Of a stretch of 64,000 nucleotides of DNA, positions 26,002-36,722 are shown piece after piece. The notes beneath the pieces were generated by a model. That model was not told the DNA's origin. It saw only the letters and a program-made list of their open reading frames with translations, and ran no database searches. The position numbers were made by a program, and so were the translations under genes. The stretch covers positions 1,096,284 to 1,160,283 of the forward strand of contig NZ_JTDB02000002.1 in assembly GCF_000785435.2 (NCBI RefSeq), written 5' to 3'. Numbering within the stretch: position 1 is the first letter of the stretch; each line of letters starts with the position of its first letter. Origin of the DNA: Paraburkholderia sacchari (GTDB taxonomy: Bacteria > Pseudomonadota > Gammaproteobacteria > Burkholderiales > Burkholderiaceae).

Positions 26002-26088
26002 GCCCGAAGATTACGACAGTTCCGGCCCCAGCTTGAGGGTTGGGTGACCCATGTTTACCCGCAGTCGGACGCGGCTTCGGGCAGCGGC

Positions 26089-26364
26089 TTATTCGGCCGG
26101 CGTGTCGGGCGTGGGCGCGGGCCCTTGCGCGGCGGCTTCGAGGAACCGGCGCGTGGACCCGAAGGAATTGAGCATCTGCTCGGGCCAGGGCGTTTGCAGC
26201 ATCACGGCTTGATGATTCTCGAACGCCGACGACAGCAGCTTGACGAGTTCCGGCGAGCTCAGATGACGTAGCAGAACGCTTACGGCGATGGCGGTTGCCT
26301 GGCTGGCGCCCGCGGTTTGCAGTTCGGAATGCGTGAGAGCGGCGAGTTGCTTGTTGATGTCCAT
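26089..26364 (-). CDS. Conserved small helical protein, unknown
   Basis: A 91-residue protein (MDINKQLAALTHSELQTAGA onward), almost entirely helical by composition, with a Pro/Thr tail. An AGGCAG site 9 nt before the ATG supports the start. It lies just downstream of the tRNA-Arg gene on the same strand. No family recognised. Confidence 0.6.
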   Translation of the reverse strand: MDINKQLAALTHSELQTAGASQATAIAVSVLLRHLSSPELVKLLSSAFENHQAVMLQTPWPEQMLNSFGSTRRFLEAAAQGPAPTPDTPAE

Positions 26365-26438
26365 GCGGTATCTGCCTGGAGTGAGGATGTGGCGAGGCGG
26401 GCGCGGGTGAGCGGCGAGGCGGGGATGGGTGCGGCGGC

Positions 26439-26513
26439 TGGTCCCCCTGGCAGGAATCGAACCTGCATCTAGCGCTTAGGAGGCACTTGTTCTATCCATT
26501 GAACTACAGGGAG
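26439..26513 (-). tRNA. tRNA-Arg (anticodon CCT)
   Basis: On the minus strand the 75-nt sequence folds into a full cloverleaf. The acceptor stem is CTCCCTG/CAGGGGG with discriminator A and encoded CCA. The D-arm is GTTC/GAAC, the anticodon stem AGTGC/GCGCT with loop CTCCTAA (anticodon CCT), and the T-arm GCAGG-TTCGATT-CCTGC. It aligns with E. coli argW. tRNA-Arg(CCT) genes are frequent integration sites for mobile elements, but no integrase or duplicated 3' end is visible here. A TATACT on the minus strand (26611-26616) may be its -10 box. Confidence 0.96.
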
Positions 26514-26677
26514 CCGTCAAATCCGCTGCGGGGAGCACGAATTCCCACTCCGCCGGATCGCCATGTTTCCCAAGTCACCCGTCATGGCGCGGAGTCTGTG
26601 CAGGCGCAAGAGTATAACAAACGCCATGCACCTCGAGAACGTCACCCCCGCGGGTTACGCGCCACTCGCCGTGCACA

Positions 26678-26860
26678 TCAGAACTCCACGGCCACGAAAT
26701 CGGCCTTGCCCACGTCGCACAGCGGGCAGCGCCAGTTGTCGGGGATATCCGCGAAGCGCGTGCCTGCCGCGATGCCTTCGTCGGGCAGACCTTCTTCTTC
26801 GTTATAGACCCAGCCGCAGATCAGGCAGACCCAGCTCTTGTATTCGATCACTTCGCTCAC
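26678..26860 (-). CDS. Rubredoxin
   Basis: A small (about 60-residue) non-heme iron electron carrier. The two Cys-x-x-Cys knuckles, VCLICGWVYNEEEG and NWRCPLCDVGKADF, coordinate one iron, and the GWVYNEEEGLPDEGIAAGTRF body is typical. I prefer a GTG start at 26860 (protein begins SEVIEYKSW after Met) because AAAGGTG precedes it and rubredoxins start here; the ATG at 26914 would add 18 unlike residues. In related bacteria it serves oxygenase or stress-reductase electron transfer. Partner not encoded nearby. Confidence 0.92.
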   Translation of the reverse strand: MSEVIEYKSWVCLICGWVYNEEEGLPDEGIAAGTRFADIPDNWRCPLCDVGKADFVAVEF

Positions 26861-27107
26861 AACACACACCTTTTCGTTCGGGTTCGACGCGGTTTGCCCG
26901 CCGGTTTTGTCCACCGGGTTTGGCCATCATATGGCCCCCTGAGCCCATAGCCCTTACCGGGGCGGGGGCGGCCGGCGACCCGCGATGTTACCGGAAAACG
27001 GCGCGCTTGCGCCGCGCGGGCGCGACTCTTGCAGTGTATGCTCGGACGCGGGCGCATCGCGCCGCAACCCACTGAGCAACCACCGAGCAATTCCACAGGA
27101 GCGAACA

Positions 27108-27521
27108 ATGACCAGAAGGACATGGCTGGCCAGCGCAGCGCTGATGGCCTCGACGACGGCACTCCTCGCGATGAGCAGCGTCGCGCGCGCCGAGGGCGTC
27201 TACTTCGTCGAGCCGACGAACGGCGCGACCGTGAGCAACCCGGTCCACGTGAAATTCCGCGTCGACGGCATGACGGTTGCGGCCGCCGGCACGACCACGC
27301 CCAACACCGGGCATCACCATCTGCTGATCGACGGCGCGGCGCTGCCGCAAGGCACGGTCGTGCCGGGCAACGAGAAGTCGATCCACTACGGCAAAGGCCA
27401 GACCGAAGCCGAGGTCACGCTGCCGCCCGGCGACCACACGCTCACGGCGCAATTCGCCAACGGCGCGCATCAGTCGTATGGCCCCGGGTGGAGCCAGACG
27501 ATCACAGTCCATGTGAAGTAG
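27108..27521 (+). CDS. Periplasmic DUF4399 protein
   Basis: A 137-residue secreted protein with signal peptide MTRRTWLASAALMASTTALL ending near ARA. The mature domain contains VYFVEPTNGATVSNPVHVKF, the histidine-rich NTGHHHLLIDG, the IHYGKGQTEAEVTLPPGDHTL segment and a C-terminal YGPGWSQTITVHVK, matching DUF4399. The HHH motif could bind metal. AGGAG lies 6 nt before the ATG. The function of the family is not known to me. Confidence 0.88.
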   Translation: MTRRTWLASAALMASTTALLAMSSVARAEGVYFVEPTNGATVSNPVHVKFRVDGMTVAAAGTTTPNTGHHHLLIDGAALPQGTVVPGNEKSIHYGKGQTEAEVTLPPGDHTLTAQFANGAHQSYGPGWSQTITVHVK

Positions 27522-27645
27522 GCCGTGCGGGCGGCAATGCCCGCGAAGCTCGCCGCAACGGGGCTGGCGTGGCGCCCCCATGCGCCCCGTGCGCGCCCCG
27601 GTACAATACGCGCTTGCTCTCCAACGCAGGCAACGCTCTCCATTC

Positions 27646-29574
27646 ATGTCGCTTTACACCATTACCGGCGCGCAACTCGCGTTCGGCCACGTCGCGCTGC
27701 TCGATCACGCGGACTTTTCGCTCGAAGCCGGCGAGCGCGTCGGGCTGATCGGACGCAATGGCGCGGGCAAGTCGTCGCTGCTCAAGATCGTCGCCGACCT
27801 CGCCAGACCCGATGACGGCCTCGTCACGCGCCAGCAGGATCTCTCGACCGTCTACGTGCCGCAGGAGCCCGATTTCGACGCCGACGCCACCGTGTTCGAC
27901 ACCGTCGCCTCGGGACTCGCGGGCGTACGCGCGCTGCTCGACGAATTCGACGCGGTCGCGCACCGGCTCGCCGAAACGCCGGAAGGCGCGGAACACGACG
28001 CGCTGCTTGCGCGCATGAATGCGCTGCAATCGTCGCTCGATCACGCCGACGCCTGGAACTGGCGCACGCGCGTTTCCACCACGCTCGCGCAGATCGGCCT
28101 CGAAGGCGACGCGCGCGTGGGCGCGCTCTCGGGCGGCATGCAAAAGCGCGTGGCGCTGGCGCGCGCGCTCGTCGTGCAGCCCGACGTGCTGCTGCTCGAC
28201 GAACCGACCAACCACCTCGACTTCGACGGCATCCGCTGGCTCGAAGAGCTGCTCGTCGCGCAGCGCTCGAGCCTGCTCTTCATCACCCACGACCGCGCGT
28301 TTCTCGACCGCGTGGCCACGCGCATCGTCGAACTCGACCGCGGCAAGCTGCTCTCGTATCCGGGCAACTTCTCGCAGTATCAGGAGCGCAAGGCGCAGCA
28401 GCTCGAAGTCGAGCGCGTGGAAAACGAGAAGTTCGACAAGCTGCTCGCGCAGGAAGAGGTGTGGATCCGCAAGGGCGTGGAGGCGCGCCGCACGCGCAGC
28501 GTCGGGCGCATCGCGCGGCTCGTGCAGATGCGCAACGAGCGCGCCGAGCGCCGCAACGTGCAGGGCAACGTGAAGCTCGACGTCGCGCAGGGCGAGAAGT
28601 CGGGCAAGATCGTCGCCGAACTCACCGATGTCGTGAAGCGCTATGGCGATCGCACGATCGTCGATAACTTCACGGGCACGGTGATGCGCGGCGACAAGAT
28701 CGGCTTTATCGGCCCGAACGGCGCGGGCAAGACCACGCTGCTTAAGCTGATCCTCGGCGAACTCAAGCCGGACGCGGGCACGGTGCGCGTGGGCACGAAC
28801 CTCCAGGTGGCGTACTTCGACCAGATGCGCGCGCAGCTCGACCTCGAAAAGAGTCTCGCCGACACCATCAGCCCGGGCAGCGACTGGGTCGAGATCAACG
28901 GCGCGAAGAAGCACGTGATGAGCTATCTGGGCGACTTCCTGTTCGCGCCCGAACGCGCGCGCTCGCCCGTGAAATCGCTCTCGGGCGGCGAGCGCAACCG
29001 CCTGCTGCTCGCGCGTCTCTTCGCACGCCCCGCGAACGTGCTGGTGCTCGACGAGCCGACCAACGACCTCGACATCCCCACGCTCGAACTGCTCGAAGAA
29101 CTGCTTACCGATTACGACGGCACCGTGCTGCTCGTGAGCCACGACCGCGCGTTTCTCGACAACGTGGTGACTTCGGTGATCGCGTCGGAGGGCGAGGGGC
29201 GCTGGCGCGAGTACGTGGGCGGCTTCACCGACTGGCAGACCCAGAGCGCCCGCGCGCAGGAGATCGCCGAGGCGCGCGCGCCGAAGGAAGCGGCGCCTGC
29301 CGCCGCCGTGCCGAAGGAGAGCGCGGCGGGCCGCAACGCGCAGCGCACTGTGAAGCTTTCGTTCAAGGAGCAGCGCGAACTCGAGGAACTGCCCAAGCGC
29401 ATCGAGGCGCTCGAGGCCGAGCAAAAGACCATCGGCGCGAAGATCGAGGACGGCTCGATTTTCGCGAAGGATGCGCAGGAGGGAGCGCGGCTTACCGGGC
29501 GCTATGCGGCGATCGACGAGGAGTTGCTTATGGCGCTGGAGCGGTGGGAAGAGCTGGAGAGTAAGCGCAAGTGA
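27646..29574 (+). CDS. uup: ABC-F ATPase Uup
   Basis: A 642-residue soluble tandem ATPase. Two nucleotide-binding domains carry Walker A GRNGAGKS (36-43) and GPNGAGKT (about 356), signatures LSGGMQKR and LSGGERNR, and Walker B LLLDEPTNHLD and LVLDEPTNDLD. A linker rich in Glu/Arg (the ABC-F P-site linker) joins them. The C-terminal ~80 residues (KLSFKEQRELEELPKRIEAL onward) are the coiled-coil domain specific to Uup. It acts on ribosomes and in precise excision/branch-migration phenotypes. ATG 27646; a terminator follows the gene. Confidence 0.93.
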   Translation: MSLYTITGAQLAFGHVALLDHADFSLEAGERVGLIGRNGAGKSSLLKIVADLARPDDGLVTRQQDLSTVYVPQEPDFDADATVFDTVASGLAGVRALLDEFDAVAHRLAETPEGAEHDALLARMNALQSSLDHADAWNWRTRVSTTLAQIGLEGDARVGALSGGMQKRVALARALVVQPDVLLLDEPTNHLDFDGIRWLEELLVAQRSSLLFITHDRAFLDRVATRIVELDRGKLLSYPGNFSQYQERKAQQLEVERVENEKFDKLLAQEEVWIRKGVEARRTRSVGRIARLVQMRNERAERRNVQGNVKLDVAQGEKSGKIVAELTDVVKRYGDRTIVDNFTGTVMRGDKIGFIGPNGAGKTTLLKLILGELKPDAGTVRVGTNLQVAYFDQMRAQLDLEKSLADTISPGSDWVEINGAKKHVMSYLGDFLFAPERARSPVKSLSGGERNRLLLARLFARPANVLVLDEPTNDLDIPTLELLEELLTDYDGTVLLVSHDRAFLDNVVTSVIASEGEGRWREYVGGFTDWQTQSARAQEIAEARAPKEAAPAAAVPKESAAGRNAQRTVKLSFKEQRELEELPKRIEALEAEQKTIGAKIEDGSIFAKDAQEGARLTGRYAAIDEELLMALERWEELESKRK

Positions 29575-29586
29575 TGTGATGCGAGA

Positions 29587-29612
29587 GAAGGCGGCCTGAG
29601 GGCCGCTTTTTT
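29587..29612 (+). terminator. Intrinsic terminator of uup
   Basis: The stem GCGGCC (29591-29596) / GGCCGC (29601-29606) with loop TGAG is followed by six T (29607-29612). The T-run touches the stop codon of the convergent hepT gene. Confidence 0.9.
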
Positions 29613-29964
29613 ACAGGTGTTTCAGCTTCAGGAGCTTGTGTTCCAGGTCGGGCAAGTAGGTCTGTATGGTGCTCCAGACAATGTCAATGTCGACGGCAAA
29701 GTAACCGTGCGAGACTTGATTGCGCATCCCATACATTGCTTCCCACGGTATCTCGGGATGAGCGGCCGCAAAATCTGGATCACATTGCGTGATGTTGCGC
29801 CCTGCTTCGCCGATGATCTCGATGTTTCGCACGACTGCATCGACGGCCATGGGTGTTGCCTCGAAGCTTTCGCGCGAAAGCGGTTCCGTGTACGCGCGAA
29901 TACGTTCGATGGCGTCAAGGATATGCCGCAGATAGTCGGGGGTGCGCAGATCTTTCTTTCTCAT
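29611..29964 (-). CDS. hepT: HepT-like toxin (DUF86, HEPN RNase)
   Basis: A 117-residue HEPN-fold protein. The catalytic RX4H motif appears as RNQVSHGYF (R-N-xxx-H, with the following Tyr that the partner AMPylates in MntA-HepT systems). The N-terminal DYLRHILDAIERIRAYT and the middle EIIGEAGRNIT are typical of DUF86. HepT cleaves RNA and is silenced by AMPylation by MntA. Its ATG overlaps the antitoxin stop as ATGA, so synthesis is coupled. It ends inside the uup terminator. Confidence 0.92.
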   Translation of the reverse strand: MRKKDLRTPDYLRHILDAIERIRAYTEPLSRESFEATPMAVDAVVRNIEIIGEAGRNITQCDPDFAAAHPEIPWEAMYGMRNQVSHGYFAVDIDIVWSTIQTYLPDLEHKLLKLKHL

Positions 29965-30251
29965 ACCGGCACCGATTCGGCGACTACGCGGGCGCGGAAG
30001 GTCTCGGGCAGCGCTTTGGGCGTGAGTACGTCCACCCGCACGCCCAAGAGCGCTTCGAGCCGCAACTGGATTTGCGCAAGGTCGATAAGCGTAGTCTCAG
30101 GCGTCGGATCGACGAGCAAATCCAGATCGCTGTCCTCGTCGTCTTCCGCACGCGCCGACGAGCCGAACACGCGCACATTCGTTGCGTGATGGCTCGCGAC
30201 GATCTGCCGGATTTCGGCACGATGCGCGTGTAATGCTTCGGATGGTCTCAT
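29961..30251 (-). CDS. mntA: MntA-like nucleotidyltransferase antitoxin
   Basis: A 96-residue minimal nucleotidyltransferase. The polymerase-beta superfamily signature is intact: GSSARAEDDEDSDLDLLVD, i.e. GS-x10-DxD. In MntA-HepT pairs this enzyme transfers AMP onto the HepT tyrosine and neutralises it. ATG 30251 is preceded by GGAGGAG; a longer frame to 30305 lacks an SD. It is transcribed divergently from parE and toward uup. The pair occupies a small island between uup and parE, consistent with acquisition. Confidence 0.9.
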   Translation of the reverse strand: MRPSEALHAHRAEIRQIVASHHATNVRVFGSSARAEDDEDSDLDLLVDPTPETTLIDLAQIQLRLEALLGVRVDVLTPKALPETFRARVVAESVPV

Positions 30252-30385
30252 GGGCGCTGCACTCCTCCAAAATGCGCAACAGGCCGGTTGAAATCGCGGC
30301 GGCACATACCATGCCGCGCACGCCTCATTCTACGCGACTCGCACTTTTCTCCACCCCTCGGCCGAACGGCCGACCCTCTTCCAAA

Positions 30386-30413
30386 TTGCCGCGCAAGCCC
30401 AAATCAGTACAAT
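30386..30413 (+). promoter_or_regulatory. Candidate sigma-70 promoter of parE
   Basis: TTGCCG (30386-30391), a 16-bp spacer and TACAAT (30408-30413) form a plausible sigma-70 promoter about 190 bp upstream of the parE start. The 353-bp gap 30252-30604 otherwise holds only this and the upstream flank of the divergent mntA-hepT pair. Confidence 0.4.
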
Positions 30414-30604
30414 ACCTCGCGAATTCGAACAACAGCGGGAGCGGCGGCGCGAGCGCGCGCCGGCCAGGCGAGGTTTGCGCGGGCATTGCGCAGCGCGCTC
30501 ACCCCATTGTTTCGACACGGTTTTTTTGAACACTCAACGCGTTTTCCCCGCAGATGTCCACAGGACCTGTGGACAAGCGCGCGGACAACCCCCTGCGGAT
30601 CACC

Positions 30605-32596
<1,992 letters not shown>

Positions 32597-32634
32597 CCGC
32601 GCACGCCCACACCAGATTACGGACTGATTGAAAC

Positions 32635-34956
32635 ATGGACGATCTTTTTGCTGAAGTCACTGACACCGGCGCTCCGGACGACGACACGCTCACGCTCGGC
32701 CACTACGCGGAACGCGCCTACCTCGACTACGCGGTGAGCGTGGTGAAGGGCCGCGCGCTGCCCGACGTCTGCGACGGCCAGAAGCCGGTGCAGCGGCGCA
32801 TTCTCTACGCGATGAACGAGATGGGCCTCGGCGACAACGCCAAGCCCGTGAAGTCGGCGCGCGTGGTGGGCGACGTGCTCGGCAAGTACCACCCGCACGG
32901 CGACCAGTCGGCGTACGACGCGCTCGTGCGCCTTGCCCAGGACTTCTCGATGCGCTATCCGCTCATCGACGGCCAGGGCAATTTCGGCTCGCGCGACGGC
33001 GACGGCGCGGCGGCCATGCGTTACACCGAAGCGCGCTTGACGCCCATCGCCAAGCTGCTGCTCGACGAAATCGACATGGGCACCGTCGATTTCATGCCGA
33101 ACTACGACGGCTCGTTCCAGGAGCCGAAGACGCTGCCCGCTCGCCTGCCGATGCTGCTGCTCAACGGCGCATCGGGCATCGCCGTGGGTCTCGCCACCGA
33201 AATCCCCTCGCACAATCTGCGCGAAGTCGCGGCGGCGGCCGTGGCTATGATTCGGAACCCGAAGCTTTCGCACGCGGAGATCATGGAGAAGCTGCCGGGG
33301 CCCGACTTCCCGGGCGGCGGCCAGATCATTTCGAGCGAAGCGGAAATCGCGGCGGCATATGAATCGGGGCGAGGCAGCCTGAAGGTGCGCGCGCGCTGGA
33401 AGATCGAAGACCTCGCGCGCGGCCAGTGGCAGCTCGTGGTGACCGAGCTGCCGCCGAACACCTCGGGCCAGAAGGTGCTCGAAGAGATCGAGGAGCTGAC
33501 GAATCCCAAGCTCAAGCTCGGCAAGAAGACGCTCACGCCCGAGCAGTTGCAGAGCAAGCAGTCGATGCTCGCGCTGCTCGACGCCGTGCGCGACGAGTCG
33601 GGCAAGGACGCGCCCGTGCGCCTCGTGTTCGAGCCGAAGACGAGCCGCATCGATCAGGGCGAGTTCGTCAATTCGCTGCTCGCCAACACGAGCCTCGAAT
33701 CGAACGCATCGCTCAACCTCGTGATGATCGGCGCCGATGGCCGTCCGCGCCAGAAGGGCATCAGCGAGATCCTCGGCGAGTGGATCGGCTTCCGCTTCGT
33801 GACGGTCACGCGGCGCACGCAGCATCGCCTCACCAAGGTTGACGACCGCATCCACATCCTCGAAGGGCGGATGATCGTCTTCCTCAATATCGACGAGGTC
33901 ATCCGCATCATCCGCGAATCGGATGAGCCCAAGAGCGCGCTGATGAGCGCGTTCGGGCTCTCCGAGCGACAGGCCGAGGACATTCTCGAAATCCGTCTGC
34001 GCCAGTTGGCGCGGCTGGAAAAGATCAAGATCGAGAAGGAACTCGCCGAACTGCGCGAAGAGAAGGCCAAGCTCGAAGAACTGCTCGCGAACGAGTCGTC
34101 GATGAAGCGGCTCATCGTGAAGGAAATCGAAGCCGACGCGAAACAGTACGGCGACGACCGCCGCACGCTGATCCAGCAGGAAAAGCGCGCGAGCTTCGAA
34201 GTGCGCGTAGTGGACGAGCCGGTCACGGTGGTGGTGTCGCAGAAGGGCTGGGTGCGCGCGCTCAAGGGCCACGGGCTCGACCCGCAAGGCTTCACGTTCA
34301 AGGCCGGCGACGGGCTCTATGCGGCATTCCAGTGCCGCACGCCCGATACGCTCATCGCGTGGGGCAGCAATGGGCGCGTGTATTCGGTGTCGGTCGCGCA
34401 ACTGCCGGGCGGCCGCGGCGACGGCGTGCCGGTCACCTCGCTGATCGAACTCGAGGCGGGCACGCATCTGCTCCATTACTTCGCGGCGAGCGCGGACCAG
34501 CAACTGCTGCTCGCGTCGAGCAACGGTTTTGGTTTTATCGCGAAGATTGGCGACCTCGTGAGCCGCGTGAAGGCCGGCAAGGGGTTCATGACAATCGACG
34601 AGGGCTGCGTGCCGCTCGCGCCGATGCCGATGCTGCCCAACGCGATCCAGGTGGCGTGTCTTTCGTCTGGCGGGCGCCTGCTCGTGTTCGGCCTCGACGA
34701 GATGAAGACGCTCTCGGGCGGCGGGCGCGGCGTCACGCTGATGCAACTCGAAGAGAAGGAGACGCTCGTGCGGGCGCTCGCGATCACGGCGGCGGGCGTG
34801 GTGCTCGAAGGCACGGGCCGCGGCGGCAAGGCGGCCGAGGACCAGATGGCGGGCGCGGTGCTCGCGCCGCAGATCGGCAAGCGCGCGCGCAAGGGCCGCG
34901 TGCCGGATTCGCGGCTCAAGGTCATCACGGGCATGCGTCCGGTGCTTGCGCAATAA
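32635..34956 (+). CDS. parC: DNA topoisomerase IV subunit A (ParC)
   Basis: A 773-residue DNA-breaking subunit. The catalytic tyrosine is Y130 in [10 protein letters not shown]; the CAP-domain helix [12 protein letters not shown] lies just before. The beta-pinwheel C-terminal domain follows residue ~490. The position equivalent to the quinolone-resistance Ser (S80 in E. coli, S87 in gonococcus) is Q91 here, and the acidic partner is D95. Both are intact for enzyme function but unlike the usual Ser/Glu pair. parE is 38 bp upstream. A CopD-like gene follows 21 bp downstream. Confidence 0.96.
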   Translation: MDDLFAEVTDTGAPDDDTLTLGHYAERAYLDYAVSVVKGRALPDVCDGQKPVQRRILYAMNEMGLGDNAKPVKSARVVGDVLGKYHPHGDQSAYDALVRLAQDFSMRYPLIDGQGNFGSRDGDGAAAMRYTEARLTPIAKLLLDEIDMGTVDFMPNYDGSFQEPKTLPARLPMLLLNGASGIAVGLATEIPSHNLREVAAAAVAMIRNPKLSHAEIMEKLPGPDFPGGGQIISSEAEIAAAYESGRGSLKVRARWKIEDLARGQWQLVVTELPPNTSGQKVLEEIEELTNPKLKLGKKTLTPEQLQSKQSMLALLDAVRDESGKDAPVRLVFEPKTSRIDQGEFVNSLLANTSLESNASLNLVMIGADGRPRQKGISEILGEWIGFRFVTVTRRTQHRLTKVDDRIHILEGRMIVFLNIDEVIRIIRESDEPKSALMSAFGLSERQAEDILEIRLRQLARLEKIKIEKELAELREEKAKLEELLANESSMKRLIVKEIEADAKQYGDDRRTLIQQEKRASFEVRVVDEPVTVVVSQKGWVRALKGHGLDPQGFTFKAGDGLYAAFQCRTPDTLIAWGSNGRVYSVSVAQLPGGRGDGVPVTSLIELEAGTHLLHYFAASADQQLLLASSNGFGFIAKIGDLVSRVKAGKGFMTIDEGCVPLAPMPMLPNAIQVACLSSGGRLLVFGLDEMKTLSGGGRGVTLMQLEEKETLVRALAITAAGVVLEGTGRGGKAAEDQMAGAVLAPQIGKRARKGRVPDSRLKVITGMRPVLAQ

Positions 34957-34977
34957 ACTAACCAAGGAATCTCAAGC

Positions 34978-35436
34978 ATGGCTCATGCGATCGAAATCGC
35001 GCTCTTCCTGCATCTGCTGAGCGTGGCCGTCTGGGTGGGCGGCATGGTGTTCGCACACTTCTGCCTGCGTCCGGCGCTCGAGGACCTCTCGCCGCAACTG
35101 CGGCTGCCGCTCATCGAGTCAGTGTTCAGCCGCTTCTTCAACTGGGTGGGCATCGCCGTGATCGTGATCCTGCTCACGGGCGGTTTTCTGCTGATGCAAT
35201 TCGGCGGCGCTCACGCCACCTGGCAACTGCACGCCATGGCGGGCCTCGGCGTGGTCATGATGCTGATCTTCGGCCATATCCGCTTTGCCGTGTTTCCGCG
35301 CATCCGCCGCGCGGTGCAGGCGCAGAAGTGGCCCGACGGCGCGCGCGCCGTGGGCACCGTGCGCCGGCTCGTGATCGTCAATCTCGTGCTGGGCGTCGTG
35401 ACCATCGGCGTCGCGGTGATGTCGCGCGGGATTTGA
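34978..35436 (+). CDS. CopD-family four-helix membrane protein
   Basis: A 152-residue inner-membrane protein with four predicted helices. The first contains ALFLHLLSVAVWVGGMVFAHF, with the His and Trp-Val-Gly-Gly typical of CopD/cytochrome b561-like membrane proteins. A second histidine-bearing helix is WQLHAMAGLGVVMMLIFGHI. These histidines could bind copper or heme. AAGGA lies 9 nt before the ATG. It is the last gene of the apparent parE-parC transcript; the link to topoisomerase is positional only. Confidence 0.82.
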   Translation: MAHAIEIALFLHLLSVAVWVGGMVFAHFCLRPALEDLSPQLRLPLIESVFSRFFNWVGIAVIVILLTGGFLLMQFGGAHATWQLHAMAGLGVVMMLIFGHIRFAVFPRIRRAVQAQKWPDGARAVGTVRRLVIVNLVLGVVTIGVAVMSRGI

Positions 35437-35439
35437 GCG

Positions 35440-35500
35440 CCCCCAGACCTGCCGCTTCGCGTCAGCCCCCCGAGGGGGGCAAGAAAGCTTGGGGCGGCCC
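35440..35500 (+). terminator. GC-rich hairpin (REP/terminator-like) after the CopD-like gene
   Basis: The core GCCCCCC-GA-GGGGGGC is at 35465-35480. An outer GCGCCCCCAG upstream can pair with CTTGGGGC downstream, which makes a long stem. The T-run is poor (TGTTTTCTT at 35502-35510). This C-run/G-run hairpin type is common in the order Burkholderiales and probably ends the parE-parC-copD transcript. Confidence 0.5.
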
Positions 35501-35559
35501 GGTGTTTTCTTGAGAGCTTTCGGGCTGGTGCACGCTCGCGGCGCGCGCTTTAAAGCCAC

Positions 35560-35592
35560 GCTTCATAGCCGCTTTATAGTCGCTTCATAGCC
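35560..35592 (-). repeat. 11-bp tandem repeat (x3) at the LysR stop codon; stop preserved as TGA/TAA/TGA
   Basis: Plus-strand units GCTTCATAGCC, GCTTTATAGTC and GCTTCATAGCC. The stop (tca, 35585-35587) is in the last; the same position in the other units is tta (TAA) and tca (TGA), at offsets 11 and 22. Stops therefore lie in all three frames, and the middle unit's change TGA to TAA keeps a stop. Confidence 0.75.
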
Positions 35593-36535
35593 GCTCCGCG
35601 AGCGCATGGCGCTGCATGCAGCGCTCCATCGCATCGAAGAACGCTTTTTCAGCCGCATTCTGTTTGCGATCGCGATGCCACAGCAAGTGGATGTCGACAT
35701 CCACGAGTCCTTCCTCCGGCGGCAGCCGCCACAGGCGCTGCCGCGCCAGATCGTCCTTCACGATGTGCTCGGGCAGGCAGCCGATGCCATAGCCCGCGAA
35801 GATGAGCCGCCGCACCTCGTCGAGGCTCGGCGACGACGCCACGATTCTCCCCGTAAAGCCGCGCTGGTCGCGAAACACCGTGAGCGGCGAAAGGCTGTCG
35901 CCAATCTGGTCGCTCGTGAACGACACGAAATTCTCCGCGAGCAAGTCTTCCATCGTCAGTTGCGAGAGCCCGAATAGCCGGTGGTGCCGGCCGCAGAACA
36001 TCGCATAGCGCTGGCGCAGGAAGCAGCGCATCTCGAGCTTTTCGACCGGCGTGCGGCACAGGCTCAGGCCCGCGGTCGCGGTCTTTTGCAGCAGCGACGA
36101 GATGATGTCCGACGAGCGCATGACTTCGATCTGCAGATCGATGCGCGGATACGCGGAGTGGAATTCGGCAAGGAACTCGTCGTAGATGCGCGACTCGATC
36201 CGGCTGACCGTGAGCAGGCGGATCGAACCGGTGATGTCGGCGGTGCGCTCGTCGAGCCCGGTTTCGAGCTGGGACAGCGTGCCGTAGATGTCGCTCGCAA
36301 TGCGGTAGACCTCCTCGCCTGCCTGGGTCGGCACGAAATGCGTGCCGCGCCGCTCGATGAGCTTGCGGCCGAGCGTGTCTTCGAGCCGCTTGAGCGCCTG
36401 GCTCACGGCCGGCTGTGTTACGTAGAGGCGGGCGGCCGCGCGGCTCAGGCTGCGCTCCTGCATGATCGCGAGGTAGGTGCGCAGCAGGTTCCAGTCGAGC
36501 CGGTCGTTGAGAAAGCGGGCGGTGTCGGCGCGCAT
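35585..36535 (-). CDS. LysR-type transcriptional regulator
   Basis: A 316-residue regulator. The winged HTH (about 15-75) reads LDWNLLRTYLAIMQERSLSRAAARLYVTQPAVSQALKRLE, and a periplasmic-binding-like co-inducer domain (about 105-300) follows. AGGAG lies 9 nt before ATG 36535. It is divergent from the MFS importer and most likely controls that importer and the two amidohydrolases downstream. The shared intergenic region is AT-rich and contains a T-N11-A type dyad. Inducer unknown. Confidence 0.93.
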   Translation of the reverse strand: MRADTARFLNDRLDWNLLRTYLAIMQERSLSRAAARLYVTQPAVSQALKRLEDTLGRKLIERRGTHFVPTQAGEEVYRIASDIYGTLSQLETGLDERTADITGSIRLLTVSRIESRIYDEFLAEFHSAYPRIDLQIEVMRSSDIISSLLQKTATAGLSLCRTPVEKLEMRCFLRQRYAMFCGRHHRLFGLSQLTMEDLLAENFVSFTSDQIGDSLSPLTVFRDQRGFTGRIVASSPSLDEVRRLIFAGYGIGCLPEHIVKDDLARQRLWRLPPEEGLVDVDIHLLWHRDRKQNAAEKAFFDAMERCMQRHALAERL

Positions 36536-36587
36536 GGGTTGTGTTCTCCTGTGGGGGGACGCGCTTCGGGCTCGCCTCCGGCTTGGT

Positions 36588-36633
36588 ATTAGCCAAACTT
36601 ATGTGCCGAATAATAACTCGAAATTTGACTAAT
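36588..36633. promoter_or_regulatory. LysR-type operator between the regulator and the MFS gene
   Basis: An outer inverted repeat ATTAGCCAAA (36588-36597) / TTTGACTAAT (36624-36633) has one mismatch. Inside it, TTAT-N7-ATAA (36599-36613) fits the T-N11-A rule for LysR boxes. It lies in an AT-rich 187-bp gap between divergent starts, where both recognition and activation sites would be expected. Confidence 0.55.
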
Positions 36634-36722
36634 ATTTTCTGTCAGGAGATAAAGCTTTCATGCGTATTGCACGTCCTGCGGCATGTAGCACGCACGACGA
36701 AAGCGCCAGGAGACAACCGCCC

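Noticed and set aside
26439..26513. tRNA-Arg as the attachment site of an integrated element
   Set aside because: No integrase, no second copy of the tRNA 3' end and no shift in gene content around it.
27502..29424. 640-codon antisense frame opposite uup
   Set aside because: It is an artefact of GC-rich codon structure. Uup is complete and conserved on the other strand.
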